From NCBI GenBank assembly GCA_937859855.1, contig CALMAR010000154.1, positions 1-8,114 of the forward strand: DNA of 8,114 bases, given 5' to 3'. The notes beneath the pieces were generated by a model that did no database searches, had not been told where the DNA came from, and saw only the letters and a program-made list of their open reading frames with translations. Position numbers and translations under genes: made by a program. The stretch comes from an uncultured Kineosporia sp. GTDB taxonomy: Bacteria > Actinomycetota > Actinomycetes > Actinomycetales > Kineosporiaceae. Each line of letters starts with the position of its first letter. Within the stretch, counting starts at the first letter, position 1. Shown here in pieces: positions 1 through 5,322 of this stretch.

Positions 1-1222
1 GCGCCTCCCAGGCTTGAGCGTCCTCGTGGCCGGCCGGGCGCTCGGTCCAGCGCTCCAGCGCGGCCGTGCTGCCGGAGTCGAGGACGGCCTGGCGCATTTC
101 GGCCCGCAGGTCCTCGGCCAGCTCCTGGATCGCCGGGGCCTGCGAGCCGGTCAGCAGTGGCCCCTGATACAGGTCCATCGCCTCCAGCAGCCGGCCCTGC
201 TCGAGGTCACGGCGCAGCTCGTCGACATCCGTGCTGATCGCAATGGTCAGCCGGTAGGGCCGCGATCGCAGCAGGTCCTCCCCGATCACCCGCCGCAACC
301 GGTTGATCTCGGCCCGGACTGTGATCAGGTGCATGCCCTGTGCGTGCAGCGCGGCATCGATCTCCTGCGCGGTCAATCCCATCGCCGCGCGGGCCAGCAA
401 CCAGACCATCTCGGTGTGCCGGGGGCTGAGCCGGACCCGGCGTCCGGGCAGCTCGAGCAGTCCGGCGTCCGGCCCCATCAGTTGCAGACTCCCCCGCCGT
501 CCATCCCCGCCCATCCCCGGAACCGGCGTCCGGCGCAACGACGGGATCCGGGGCAGCCGCCGCGGTGAACGGCTCTCCCGGCTGCCCACCTGCAGGGCCA
601 GGCCGGTCTCGACCGCGACCGCACAGGCCCGCACCAGCGCCAGGGTGCGCGGACCGGCGACGTCCCGGCGGCCGGTGAGATCGATGACCCCGAGCAGCTT
701 TCCGGTCAGCGGATCGTGCACCGGCGCGGCCACGCAGCTCCAGGCCTGCACGGTGACACCGAAGTGCTCCTCGGCGCCGATCTGCACCGGCTCGTCCAGC
801 GCCAGCGCCGTCCCCGGAGCGTTGGTGCCGGCCCCGCCCTCGCTCCAGAGCGCGCCCTCGACGAACCACATGTCCTCGGCCCGGGCCCGCAACCGGTGAT
901 GACCCTCCACCCAGAGCAGCCGGCCCTGCGCGTCGCCGACCGCGACGATGTGCCCGGCCTCGTCGGCGTTCTCGGTCAGCAGCTGCCGGATCACCGGCAT
1001 CATCGCCGCCAGCGGGTGCTGCTCGCGGTAGGCCTTGAGTTCGTCCTTGTTCAGATCGATGGGTGCGCCACCGGCGTTGGGGTCCACTCCGAGCGCGAGC
1101 GAGCGCCGCCAGGACTGGGCCACCAGGGGACGCACGGATGAAGGCAGGGGGGCACCCGGCGCGGCCAGGAAGTTCTCGTGGATGCCAGCGAGAACCCGGC
1201 CGTCATCGTCCCGGGCGACCAT
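1..1222 (-). CDS. GAF-domain transcriptional regulator with C-terminal winged helix (partial, C-terminus off window)
   Basis: Predicted cytosolic regulator in which a GAF sensor domain controls DNA binding; 407 codons are visible and the frame is still open at the left edge. Residues about 20-30 (VRPLVAQSWRRS) and about 80-210 match the N-terminal sensor region of AcoR-like activators, with WFVEGALWSEGGAGTNAPGT, then VQIGAEEHF, then HDPLTGKLLGVIDLTG. A basic linker (about 210-265) leads to a winged-helix region (about 268-330: LSPRHTEMVWLL, LTAQEI, TVRAEINRLRR, SRPYRLT). The rest (LLEAMDLYQGPLL onward) resembles the helical activator region of SARP-type proteins. There is no AAA+ or Fis domain as in true AcoR. 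Only a few tens of residues are probably missing. The ATG at 1222 has no Shine-Dalgarno sequence but sits 6 nt after a TACTAT box, so I infer a leaderless start. Relatives often control aldehyde or alcohol dehydrogenase genes, but the target here is not in view. The family call is firm; the ligand is unknown. Confidence 0.88.
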   Translation of the reverse strand, partial: MVARDDDGRVLAGIHENFLAAPGAPLPSSVRPLVAQSWRRSLALGVDPNAGGAPIDLNKDELKAYREQHPLAAMMPVIRQLLTENADEAGHIVAVGDAQGRLLWVEGHHRLRARAEDMWFVEGALWSEGGAGTNAPGTALALDEPVQIGAEEHFGVTVQAWSCVAAPVHDPLTGKLLGVIDLTGRRDVAGPRTLALVRACAVAVETGLALQVGSRESRSPRRLPRIPSLRRTPVPGMGGDGRRGSLQLMGPDAGLLELPGRRVRLSPRHTEMVWLLARAAMGLTAQEIDAALHAQGMHLITVRAEINRLRRVIGEDLLRSRPYRLTIAISTDVDELRRDLEQGRLLEAMDLYQGPLLTGSQAPAIQELAEDLRAEMRQAVLDSGSTAALERWTERPAGHEDAQAWEA

Positions 1223-1228
1223 ACAGCG

Positions 1229-1234
1229 ATAGTA
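1229..1234 (-). promoter_or_regulatory. Candidate -10 box for a leaderless GAF-regulator transcript
   Basis: TACTAT on the minus strand ends 6 nt before the ATG at 1222, which would place the transcription start on the A of the start codon. No good -35 hexamer is visible 16-19 bp upstream, and no Shine-Dalgarno sequence precedes the ATG. Leaderless mRNAs with TANNNT boxes at this spacing are common in Actinobacteria. The assignment is inference from spacing alone. Confidence 0.45.
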
Positions 1235-1279
1235 AGTGAGGCAGGCCGGCCGGGCACCAGATGTACCGGTCCGGATGGT

Positions 1280-2251
1280 TCAGGTTCGCAGTTCGTTCAG
1301 CTGCCGGGTGAGCTGGTCATGCCAGGACGCCTGGCGGGGCCGGGCCGATCGATCGGGACGCGGGCCCAGTGCCTGCACCGGGTCGGAGATGGCATAGGTG
1401 ATCCGGTAGGCCAGCAACGCCGTTCCGGCGTCCATCCAGCGCCGGGTGTCCTGAGCCGGCGGGATCGGGCCGAGCACGCTGGTGAACCAGGACGGCAACA
1501 GGGAGCCGGTGCCCACCGCCTCGGCCAGCCGCGCCCGCAGCATGGCGGCCAGCGCGGATGCGGCCTGATCGCCTCGGCTCACCACGTCGGCGACGGCGGC
1601 GTGCCGCTCCTCGTCGTCGGCGAGTTTCTGGGACGCCATCAGGGCCGGACCGGCCAGCTGCCTGATCGACTGGCGGACCTGTTCAGCGTCCCGGAACTCG
1701 CGCTCGAACTGGCTGGCCGCCTCGTGGTGGGCCTGGTCGGTCCAGGGCGTGCTGGCCAGCGTGCGGCAGGCGGCCAGGGCCTGAGCCCGGTGCCGGTTGT
1801 GAGCCTCGACGGCGCCGGCATGTGCCTGGATGGCCGACTCCATTCCGGACCGGGCCGACCCGCTGAGCAGTCCGGCCGCAGCGCTCAGGCCGGCCTCGGC
1901 CAGCCCGGCCAGCCGGATCTCCTCCGGGCCGACGTCCTCCAGCACGGCCTCGGCGGTGGCCGCCTGCAGCCGGATGTTCCGCTCCAGCCACTCCACCCGG
2001 GCGTCCAGGCGCTTCAGCAGGGCCGCAATCTCCCGGGCGCCGGTGTCCTGCTCGGCCACCCGGATCTCCAGGTCACGCATTGCCATCCCGATCTCGCGCA
2101 GCCGGTTGTCCAGATCGGTCAGCCGGGGCGAGACGGCACCGATCACCTCGGCCAGCTCCTCGATCTCGGCCCGGATCCGCTGCACCATCGGCCCGGTGCC
2201 ACCGCTGCTGTTGTCGGGCGGTTGCCATCCGCCGGTGCGCCGGGTGGCCAT
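1280..2251 (-). CDS. Coiled-coil protein of unknown function with relaxase-tail-like C-terminus
   Basis: A 323-residue soluble protein with no signal peptide or membrane segment; I do not recognise a named family over its full length. Residues 22-110 are heptad-rich and highly charged, likely a long coiled coil. Residues 115-250 are Ala/Leu/Glu-rich and mainly helical. Residues 254-299 carry SWFTSVLGPIPP, then RRWMDAGTALLAYR, then LGPRP. From memory, this order (W..LGP.P, a W..A, AYR..Y, LGP.P) recurs near the C-termini of actinobacterial TraA/TrwC-type (MobF) relaxases and some unrelated-looking hypothetical proteins; here no relaxase or helicase domain precedes it. The ATG at 2251 shares its A with the TGA of the upstream membrane-protein gene (TGATG), so the two are translationally coupled and probably work together. 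The reading frame is secure; the function is unknown. Confidence 0.8.
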   Translation of the reverse strand: MATRRTGGWQPPDNSSGGTGPMVQRIRAEIEELAEVIGAVSPRLTDLDNRLREIGMAMRDLEIRVAEQDTGAREIAALLKRLDARVEWLERNIRLQAATAEAVLEDVGPEEIRLAGLAEAGLSAAAGLLSGSARSGMESAIQAHAGAVEAHNRHRAQALAACRTLASTPWTDQAHHEAASQFEREFRDAEQVRQSIRQLAGPALMASQKLADDEERHAAVADVVSRGDQAASALAAMLRARLAEAVGTGSLLPSWFTSVLGPIPPAQDTRRWMDAGTALLAYRITYAISDPVQALGPRPDRSARPRQASWHDQLTRQLNELRT

Positions 2252-2859
2252 CAGGTCTCGTCCTTACCCGGCCCGGCCGGCCTCTGCGACGCCCGGTCCC
2301 CGATCGGCTGCTCGCTGGGCAGGTCCGCCAGCTGCACCTGCGGCTGCGGCAGGCTGCTGAGCAGACCGGCCGCAATCAGCACGGTGGCACCGATCAGCAG
2401 CCAGGCAGTGGCCAGGCCCAGCTGAGCCGCCGGGATCAGCACGGCACCGGCCGTGATCAGCGCCGCCGATCGGCGTTGCCGCAGGTGCCCGGCGTCGTCC
2501 CGGGACACCTGAGTGATCAGCAGCCTGGCTCCGCAGACGGCCAGCGCGACCGCGATCAGCAGCCACCACCAGGGCCTTGCGCCGGGGACGACGCTCAGCG
2601 CGACCGCCGCCGCGATCAGCATGGTGGCCGCACCGCAGCCGCGGAGCACGAACATCGAGATCTGGCGGGGCCGTGCGCCCAGCAGTGCGGGTAGCCGCTG
2701 CTCGTAGGCGATCAGCTGCTGGGCGGCCTCCATCACCGAATCGCAGGCGCTGGCGTAGTCCAGGGCGGCGTCGTCCACCGCGTCCAGCCGCGCCAGCAGA
2801 TTACCCAGCCTGTCCTGCAGGCGGGCGATCTCCTGCTCGTGCTCCCGCGTCGTGGCCAC
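2251..2859 (-). CDS. Membrane protein with N-terminal coiled coil and four predicted TM segments
   Basis: A 202-residue protein of unknown function. Residues 5-60 form a charged helical segment (EHEQEIARLQDRLGNLLARL and on), probably a coiled coil. Hydrophobic stretches at about 69-91, 96-117, 131-151 and 152-170 give two TM hairpins, with a basic cytosolic loop between them at about 118-130 (SRDDAGHLRQRR). The tail (171-202) is hydrophilic and Pro/Gln-rich. The GTG start at 2859 is supported by AGGGGAG at 2864-2870. The stop overlaps the start of the next gene by one base. Both products begin MAT, and both have an N-terminal coiled coil, so a membrane anchor plus cytosolic partner arrangement is plausible; this is inference. 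No enzymatic motif is visible. Confidence 0.8.
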   Translation of the reverse strand: MATTREHEQEIARLQDRLGNLLARLDAVDDAALDYASACDSVMEAAQQLIAYEQRLPALLGARPRQISMFVLRGCGAATMLIAAAVALSVVPGARPWWWLLIAVALAVCGARLLITQVSRDDAGHLRQRRSAALITAGAVLIPAAQLGLATAWLLIGATVLIAAGLLSSLPQPQVQLADLPSEQPIGDRASQRPAGPGKDET

Positions 2860-2895
2860 GCCACTCCCCTATTTGCCCAGGGTTCGACGGTGACG

Positions 2896-2925
2896 ACGGT
2901 AGCGAGAGGAATCAGGTGATGTCAG
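2896..2925 (-). promoter_or_regulatory. Candidate promoter for the membrane/coiled-coil gene pair
   Basis: On the minus strand CTGACA (2920-2925) is followed after 18 bp by TACCGT (2896-2901), giving an expected transcript start near 2889 and a leader of about 30 nt containing the AGGGGAG site. CTGACA matches the -35 consensus at five of six positions; the -10 keeps the conserved TA...T. It lies in the only gap between the PRC-barrel genes and this pair. Assigned by consensus match only. Confidence 0.4.
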
Positions 2926-2955
2926 CCGCGGCGATGGCCGGTTCGGCAGTTTTCG

Positions 2956-3390
2956 TCAGCTTCTGACCACCACGGCCCAGGAGCCGATGCCAAGCAGCCG
3001 CTCGCCCTCCACGTACTGCTTCTTCAGGATCAGGCTGGTCACCGCCGCGCTGGCCGGATCGAACTCCACATCCTGGACCTGGCCCAGATCGTGGCCGCTG
3101 TCGGTCAGCACCCGGCGGCCGATCAGATCCAGGCTCTTGCCGGCCCGGTCCTTCAGTTCATCTGGCGGGCTGACCAGTCGCTGCGCCGAGTCGACGGTGA
3201 TCGCGTCCGGGCCGAGCCCGGCGATCGCCTCCCAGAGCAGCAGATCGCCGGGGCCCTTACTGCGGCCGACCCGGAATCCGAGCACCCGCTGATGGATTGG
3301 ATCGACTACTGGCGCAACCACTTTGCCGACCGAGGTAGCGGTGCTGGTGTCCATCACCGGGTTGCCGTCGATGTCGCTGAACCTGATCAC
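2956..3390 (-). CDS. PRC-barrel domain protein (second of a tandem pair)
   Basis: A 144-residue protein with two PRC-barrel-like halves. The first half (about 16-75) includes VLGFRVGRS, LLLWEAIAGLGPDAITV; the second (about 83-144) includes LIGRRVLTDSGHDLGQVQDVEFD, then SLILKK. PRC-barrels are small beta-barrels found in RimM, photosynthetic reaction-centre H subunits and many actinobacterial proteins of unknown role; they usually mediate protein or RNA contacts. The GTG start overlaps the TGA of the upstream paralogue by four bases (GTGA), so the pair is translationally coupled. LLWE..xGLGPDA is shared with the upstream paralogue (LLWENVHGLGPDAVMI), indicating an old tandem duplication. No catalytic residues, signal peptide or TM segment are visible. 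The specific role is unknown. Confidence 0.85.
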   Translation of the reverse strand: MIRFSDIDGNPVMDTSTATSVGKVVAPVVDPIHQRVLGFRVGRSKGPGDLLLWEAIAGLGPDAITVDSAQRLVSPPDELKDRAGKSLDLIGRRVLTDSGHDLGQVQDVEFDPASAAVTSLILKKQYVEGERLLGIGSWAVVVRS

Positions 3391-4085
3391 TGGGGCACCA
3401 CCGGAGGAGCTGACGCGGGCGGCTGCGGCGGGTCGGGCGGCTCGGGCGGTGACTGGGTCAGTGGCTCGGTGCGGAGGGGCCCAGCACTGCTGCCGGCGCT
3501 GAACTGCTGGTCACCGGCCGCCGCCTGCTGATGCAGCTGGGCCCGGAACTCGTCCACTGCGGCGCCGAATCCGGCCAGGTCATCGCGGATGAACGGGATA
3601 GCCGACTCCGGCAGCATCAGCGCCTCGCCGGAGACCGACAGCGCGTCGGGCAGCGGGACGAACTGGCGCCGGGGCGCGGACTGGTCAGCCGGGTCGATCT
3701 CGTAGCCGACCGCATCGGTGCTGCGGGTGCCCACGGACAGGATGACGTCGGTGACCACGCCGAGGTTGAGGCCACCCCTGGTGATCACACTGGAGCCGAG
3801 GACAACGCCGCCGGCGCCTTCCCGCTCGCCGTCCAGGGCCTTCTTGTCAGCGAAGGCGGTCTCATCCTTGATCATGACAGCGTCCGGGCCCAGGCCGTGC
3901 ACGTTCTCCCAGAGCAGGGTCGAACGCATCGGCCCGGCGAAGACGCCGCGGTGGTTCAGGGTGAACCCGGCCAGCTCGCCGTCGTGCGAGGAGTAGATGA
4001 CGTCCTTGATCTGGGCGACGTCGTCCCCGGCCAGCGTGACCACCGGCAGCTTGACCAGCTGCGCGGCCCGCAACAACACGCTCAT
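3387..4085 (-). CDS. PRC-barrel domain protein with proline-rich C-terminal tail (first of a tandem pair)
   Basis: A 232-residue soluble protein starting MSVLLRAAQLVKLPVVTL. The first PRC-barrel half (about 10-75) contains DDVAQIKDVIYS, GELAGFTLNHRG and LLWENVHGLGPDAVMI; the second (about 95-165) contains VITRGGLNLGVVTDVIL. After a short helical stretch (about 175-190) comes a low-complexity tail rich in Pro, Ser and Gln (TQSPPEPPDPPQPP), absent from its partner. I chose the ATG at 4085 because a GGGGG Shine-Dalgarno-like run at 4094-4098 lies 8 nt before it. The GTG at 4094, three codons upstream in frame, would overlap that run. The gene begins 22 nt after the small membrane protein and overlaps the next PRC-barrel gene by four bases, so all three likely form one operon. 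Fold is confident, function unknown. Confidence 0.85.
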   Translation of the reverse strand: MSVLLRAAQLVKLPVVTLAGDDVAQIKDVIYSSHDGELAGFTLNHRGVFAGPMRSTLLWENVHGLGPDAVMIKDETAFADKKALDGEREGAGGVVLGSSVITRGGLNLGVVTDVILSVGTRSTDAVGYEIDPADQSAPRRQFVPLPDALSVSGEALMLPESAIPFIRDDLAGFGAAVDEFRAQLHQQAAAGDQQFSAGSSAGPLRTEPLTQSPPEPPDPPQPPASAPPVVPQ

Positions 4086-4107
4086 CGCTGGCACCCCCGC
4101 CGCGGGC

Positions 4108-4236
4108 TCACAGTTTGCGCCGCAATCGCTGCGCGATCACCCCGCCCTGCCGGCGGCGCATCTGGATGCCCCACAGGCAGGCGATCAGGAACACGATCAC
4201 GAACACGACGATGACCAGCCATTGCCACCACTCCAT
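4108..4236 (-). CDS. 42-residue single-pass membrane peptide
   Basis: A short gene encoding MEWWQWLVIVVFVIVFLIAC and a basic C-terminal tail (MRRRQGGVIAQRLRRKL). Residues 3-24 form one very hydrophobic helix preceded by two tryptophans, and the Arg/Lys-rich tail predicts a cytosolic C-terminus (positive-inside rule). The ATG at 4236 has a good Shine-Dalgarno sequence (GGAAAGG, 4244-4250, 7 nt away). The frame stays open further upstream, but that extension reads as Arg/Pro/Ser-rich shadow and runs into the end of the Clp-N gene, so I reject it. The stop is 22 nt before the first PRC-barrel gene, suggesting that this peptide anchors or partners the PRC-barrel proteins at the membrane (inference). 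Confidence 0.75.
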   Translation of the reverse strand: MEWWQWLVIVVFVIVFLIACLWGIQMRRRQGGVIAQRLRRKL

Positions 4237-4319
4237 CGCCGCACCTTTCCGAAGTTCGCCGCGCCTGATCGTGACGCCTGTCAGCGCTGCCCGCATCCTC
4301 ACATACTGACGGCGGTTCC
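4237..4319 (-). other. Leader region of the small membrane protein / PRC-barrel operon, no clear promoter
   Basis: This gap must hold the start of transcription for the three-gene operon if the hairpin at 4320-4339 ends the Clp-N transcript. I see the GGAAAGG ribosome site at 4244-4250 and an imperfect inverted repeat (GCGCCTGA and TCAGCGC, about 4260-4286). I see no convincing -35/-10 pair. An alternative sigma factor or read-through from the Clp-N operon would both fit. Confidence 0.3.
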
Positions 4320-4339
4320 CCGGCCGATCACGCGGCCGG
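4320..4339 (-). terminator. Hairpin downstream of the Clp-N gene
   Basis: CCGGCCG, six loop bases, then CGGCCGG form a perfect 7-bp all-G/C stem 12 nt past the Clp-N stop codon. No U-run follows, so it is not a canonical intrinsic terminator. Actinobacterial terminators often lack the U-run, so the call rests on position and stem strength. Confidence 0.45.
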
Positions 4340-4351
4340 ATCCTCGATCGG

Positions 4352-4939
4352 TCAGCCGGGCTGGGTACCGGCTGGAGAGCAGAGCGCCTGCTCGATCTGG
4401 GCCCGCAGCGCGACTGCGTCGGCTCCGCCATCGCGCAGGATCTTGGCCGCCAGGCCACTACCCTCGCGCAGCAGGCCCAGCAGGAGCTGGCCGCTGCCGA
4501 TCTCTTCCTGCTTCAACCGCACCGTTTCTCGCAGGCTGAACTCCAGCACCTTCTTGGCCTGGGGGCTCAACCGGCCGTGGCGATGGCCGCGGTGCAGCCA
4601 TCCTCGCCCGGCCGGGGGCTGGGCCTGGAGCGCCTCAGCTCCGAAGGTCTCCTCGATCCGCGCCATCACGGCGTCCAGGTCGATGCCAACACTGCGCAGC
4701 GCTTCGGCATCCTTGGCGTCCAGCAGCGGAGCACCACGACCGGCCATCCCGGCGATCGCGGCCGCGACCCGGCCAGCGTCAAAACCGTTGTCGCGCAGAA
4801 TGGCCGCCGCAACCCCCGGGCCTTCGGTCATGGCCAGCAGCAGGTGCTCGGTGCCGATGAATGGGTGCTTGAACTCGGCGGCGTGCTGCTGGGCGCCGAT
4901 CACGATCTGCCGGGCTTCGTGAGTGAATCGCTCGAACAT
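4352..4939 (-). CDS. Stand-alone double Clp-N domain protein (ClpC N-domain-like, no ATPase)
   Basis: A 195-residue cytosolic protein made of two Clp-N repeats and nothing else. Repeat 1 spans about 2-65 (FTHEARQIVIGAQQHA, HPFIGTEHLLLA, AAAILRDNG). Repeat 2 spans about 124-187 (LSPQAKKVLEFSLRE, IGSGQLLLGLLREGSG, AAKILRDGG). A His/Arg/Gly-rich linker lies at 110-123. ClpC chaperones carry this N-domain in front of two AAA+ modules and use it to bind adaptors and substrates; both ATPase modules are absent here. Mycobacterial ClpC2 is a known Clp-N protein without ATPase modules that binds ligands of the ClpC1 N-domain, so an adaptor, decoy or inhibitor role at ClpC is plausible here (inference). 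The ATG at 4939 has a perfect GGAGG 6 nt upstream (4946-4950) and lies one base after the HTH gene's stop, so the two are co-translated. Confidence 0.9.
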   Translation of the reverse strand: MFERFTHEARQIVIGAQQHAAEFKHPFIGTEHLLLAMTEGPGVAAAILRDNGFDAGRVAAAIAGMAGRGAPLLDAKDAEALRSVGIDLDAVMARIEETFGAEALQAQPPAGRGWLHRGHRHGRLSPQAKKVLEFSLRETVRLKQEEIGSGQLLLGLLREGSGLAAKILRDGGADAVALRAQIEQALCSPAGTQPG

Positions 4940-4940
4940 C

Positions 4941-5261
4941 TCAGGCCTCCGCCGAGATCGATGAGGATGACGAATCCGGCTGGACCGGAACGTCTTTGAC
5001 GACTGCGGCGGACGGCCCAGGGGCCGGCGAGGTATTCGGCGAGGTATTCGGCCAGGCGCCCGAATACCGCTTGTGCACCGCCTGCTTGCTGACCTGCAGG
5101 GCGATGGCGATGTCTTGCCAGGACCATCCTCTGGCCCTGGCGTTCTGAACCTGCAGCCGCTCCAGTGACTCGGCCAGCTTGCGCAGGGCCAGCGCGGCCC
5201 GCAGGCCTATGGCCGGATCGGCACTGCTGGCCGCGCCAGCGAGCTCGGATGCCTCAGACAT
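4941..5261 (-). CDS. Small helix-turn-helix DNA-binding protein, likely operon regulator
   Basis: A 106-residue protein. A helical region (about 16-44, LRKLAESLERLQVQNARARG) precedes a compact HTH (46-67: WSWQDIAIALQVSKQAVHKR), in which the recognition helix is VSKQAVHKRY. From about residue 70 the tail is disordered: a duplicated PNTS PNTS segment, Pro/Ala stretches and a serine run (SSSSSIS). The HTH plus upstream helix is a familiar actinobacterial type found next to Clp-N genes. The ATG at 5261 lacks a Shine-Dalgarno sequence but lies 6 nt after a -10 box, so translation is probably leaderless. It is followed after one base by the Clp-N gene. Two palindromes that cover its own promoter make autoregulation likely (inference). 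The DNA-binding assignment is firm; the ligand and the sign of regulation are unknown. Confidence 0.85.
   Translation of the reverse strand: MSEASELAGAASSADPAIGLRAALALRKLAESLERLQVQNARARGWSWQDIAIALQVSKQAVHKRYSGAWPNTSPNTSPAPGPSAAVVKDVPVQPDSSSSSISAEA
5026..5052 (-). repeat. 12-bp tandem duplication in the HTH gene (2.25 copies)
   Basis: GGCGAGGTATTC on the plus strand occurs at 5026-5037 and again at 5038-5049, followed by GGC (5050-5052). The copies are identical and in frame, duplicating four residues (PNTS) in the disordered tail just after the HTH. Exact identity suggests a recent slippage event. Confidence 0.9.
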
Positions 5262-5262
5262 G

Positions 5263-5280
5263 CGTCAACCATAATTGACG
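5263..5280 (-). promoter_or_regulatory. Palindromic operator 1 over the -10 region of the HTH/Clp-N operon
   Basis: CGTCAA-N6-TTGACG is a perfect 6+6 bp inverted repeat covering the -10 box and ending one base before the ATG. A bound dimer would block RNA polymerase directly. It shares its layout and most bases with the second palindrome 28 bp away. The HTH protein encoded immediately downstream is the obvious candidate to bind it (inference). Confidence 0.65.
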
Positions 5281-5296
5281 TCCGTCAGTGCGTCAA
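5268..5296 (-). promoter_or_regulatory. Promoter of the HTH/Clp-N operon (leaderless)
   Basis: TTGACG (5291-5296) and TATGGT (5268-5273) on the minus strand are separated by exactly 17 bp. The -10 box ends 6 nt before the ATG, so the predicted transcript begins at the A of the start codon. The -35 lies inside palindrome 2 and the -10 inside palindrome 1. This is the strongest promoter match in the window. Confidence 0.65.
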
Positions 5297-5308
5297 CCGA
5301 GATTGACA
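5291..5308 (-). promoter_or_regulatory. Palindromic operator 2 over the -35 region of the HTH/Clp-N operon
   Basis: CGTCAA-N6-TTGACA is a near-perfect inverted repeat (one mismatch in the outer pair) containing the -35 hexamer. With one flanking base pair it forms a direct repeat of palindrome 1: both read TGCGTCAACC, three or four variable bases, then ATTGAC. The 28-bp spacing is about 2.7 helical turns, so two bound dimers would not sit on the same DNA face. Confidence 0.6.
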
Positions 5309-5322
5309 TCTCCGATCGGGCG

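Noticed and set aside
207..869. A 220-codon minus-strand open frame inside the GAF regulator
   Set aside because: Out-of-frame shadow, Arg/Gly/Ala-rich; the GAF and winged-helix motifs are in the frame starting at 1222.
1242..1252. GGCCGGCC palindrome before the GAF regulator
   Set aside because: An 8-bp G/C palindrome is expected by chance at this base composition and has no loop.
1178..2425. A 415-codon open frame on the plus strand opposite the coiled-coil gene
   Set aside because: Gly/Pro/Gln/His-rich with no domain signal. The minus-strand frame has heptads, a coupled start and a recognisable C-terminal motif, so it is the real gene.
3531..4214. Plus-strand open frame opposite the first PRC-barrel gene
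   Set aside because: Antisense shadow; the minus strand carries conserved PRC-barrel motifs and a ribosome site.
4237..4458. Upstream extension of the 42-residue membrane peptide
   Set aside because: Arg/Pro/Ser-rich, overlaps the end of the Clp-N gene and includes the hairpin; the ATG at 4236 has a good ribosome site.
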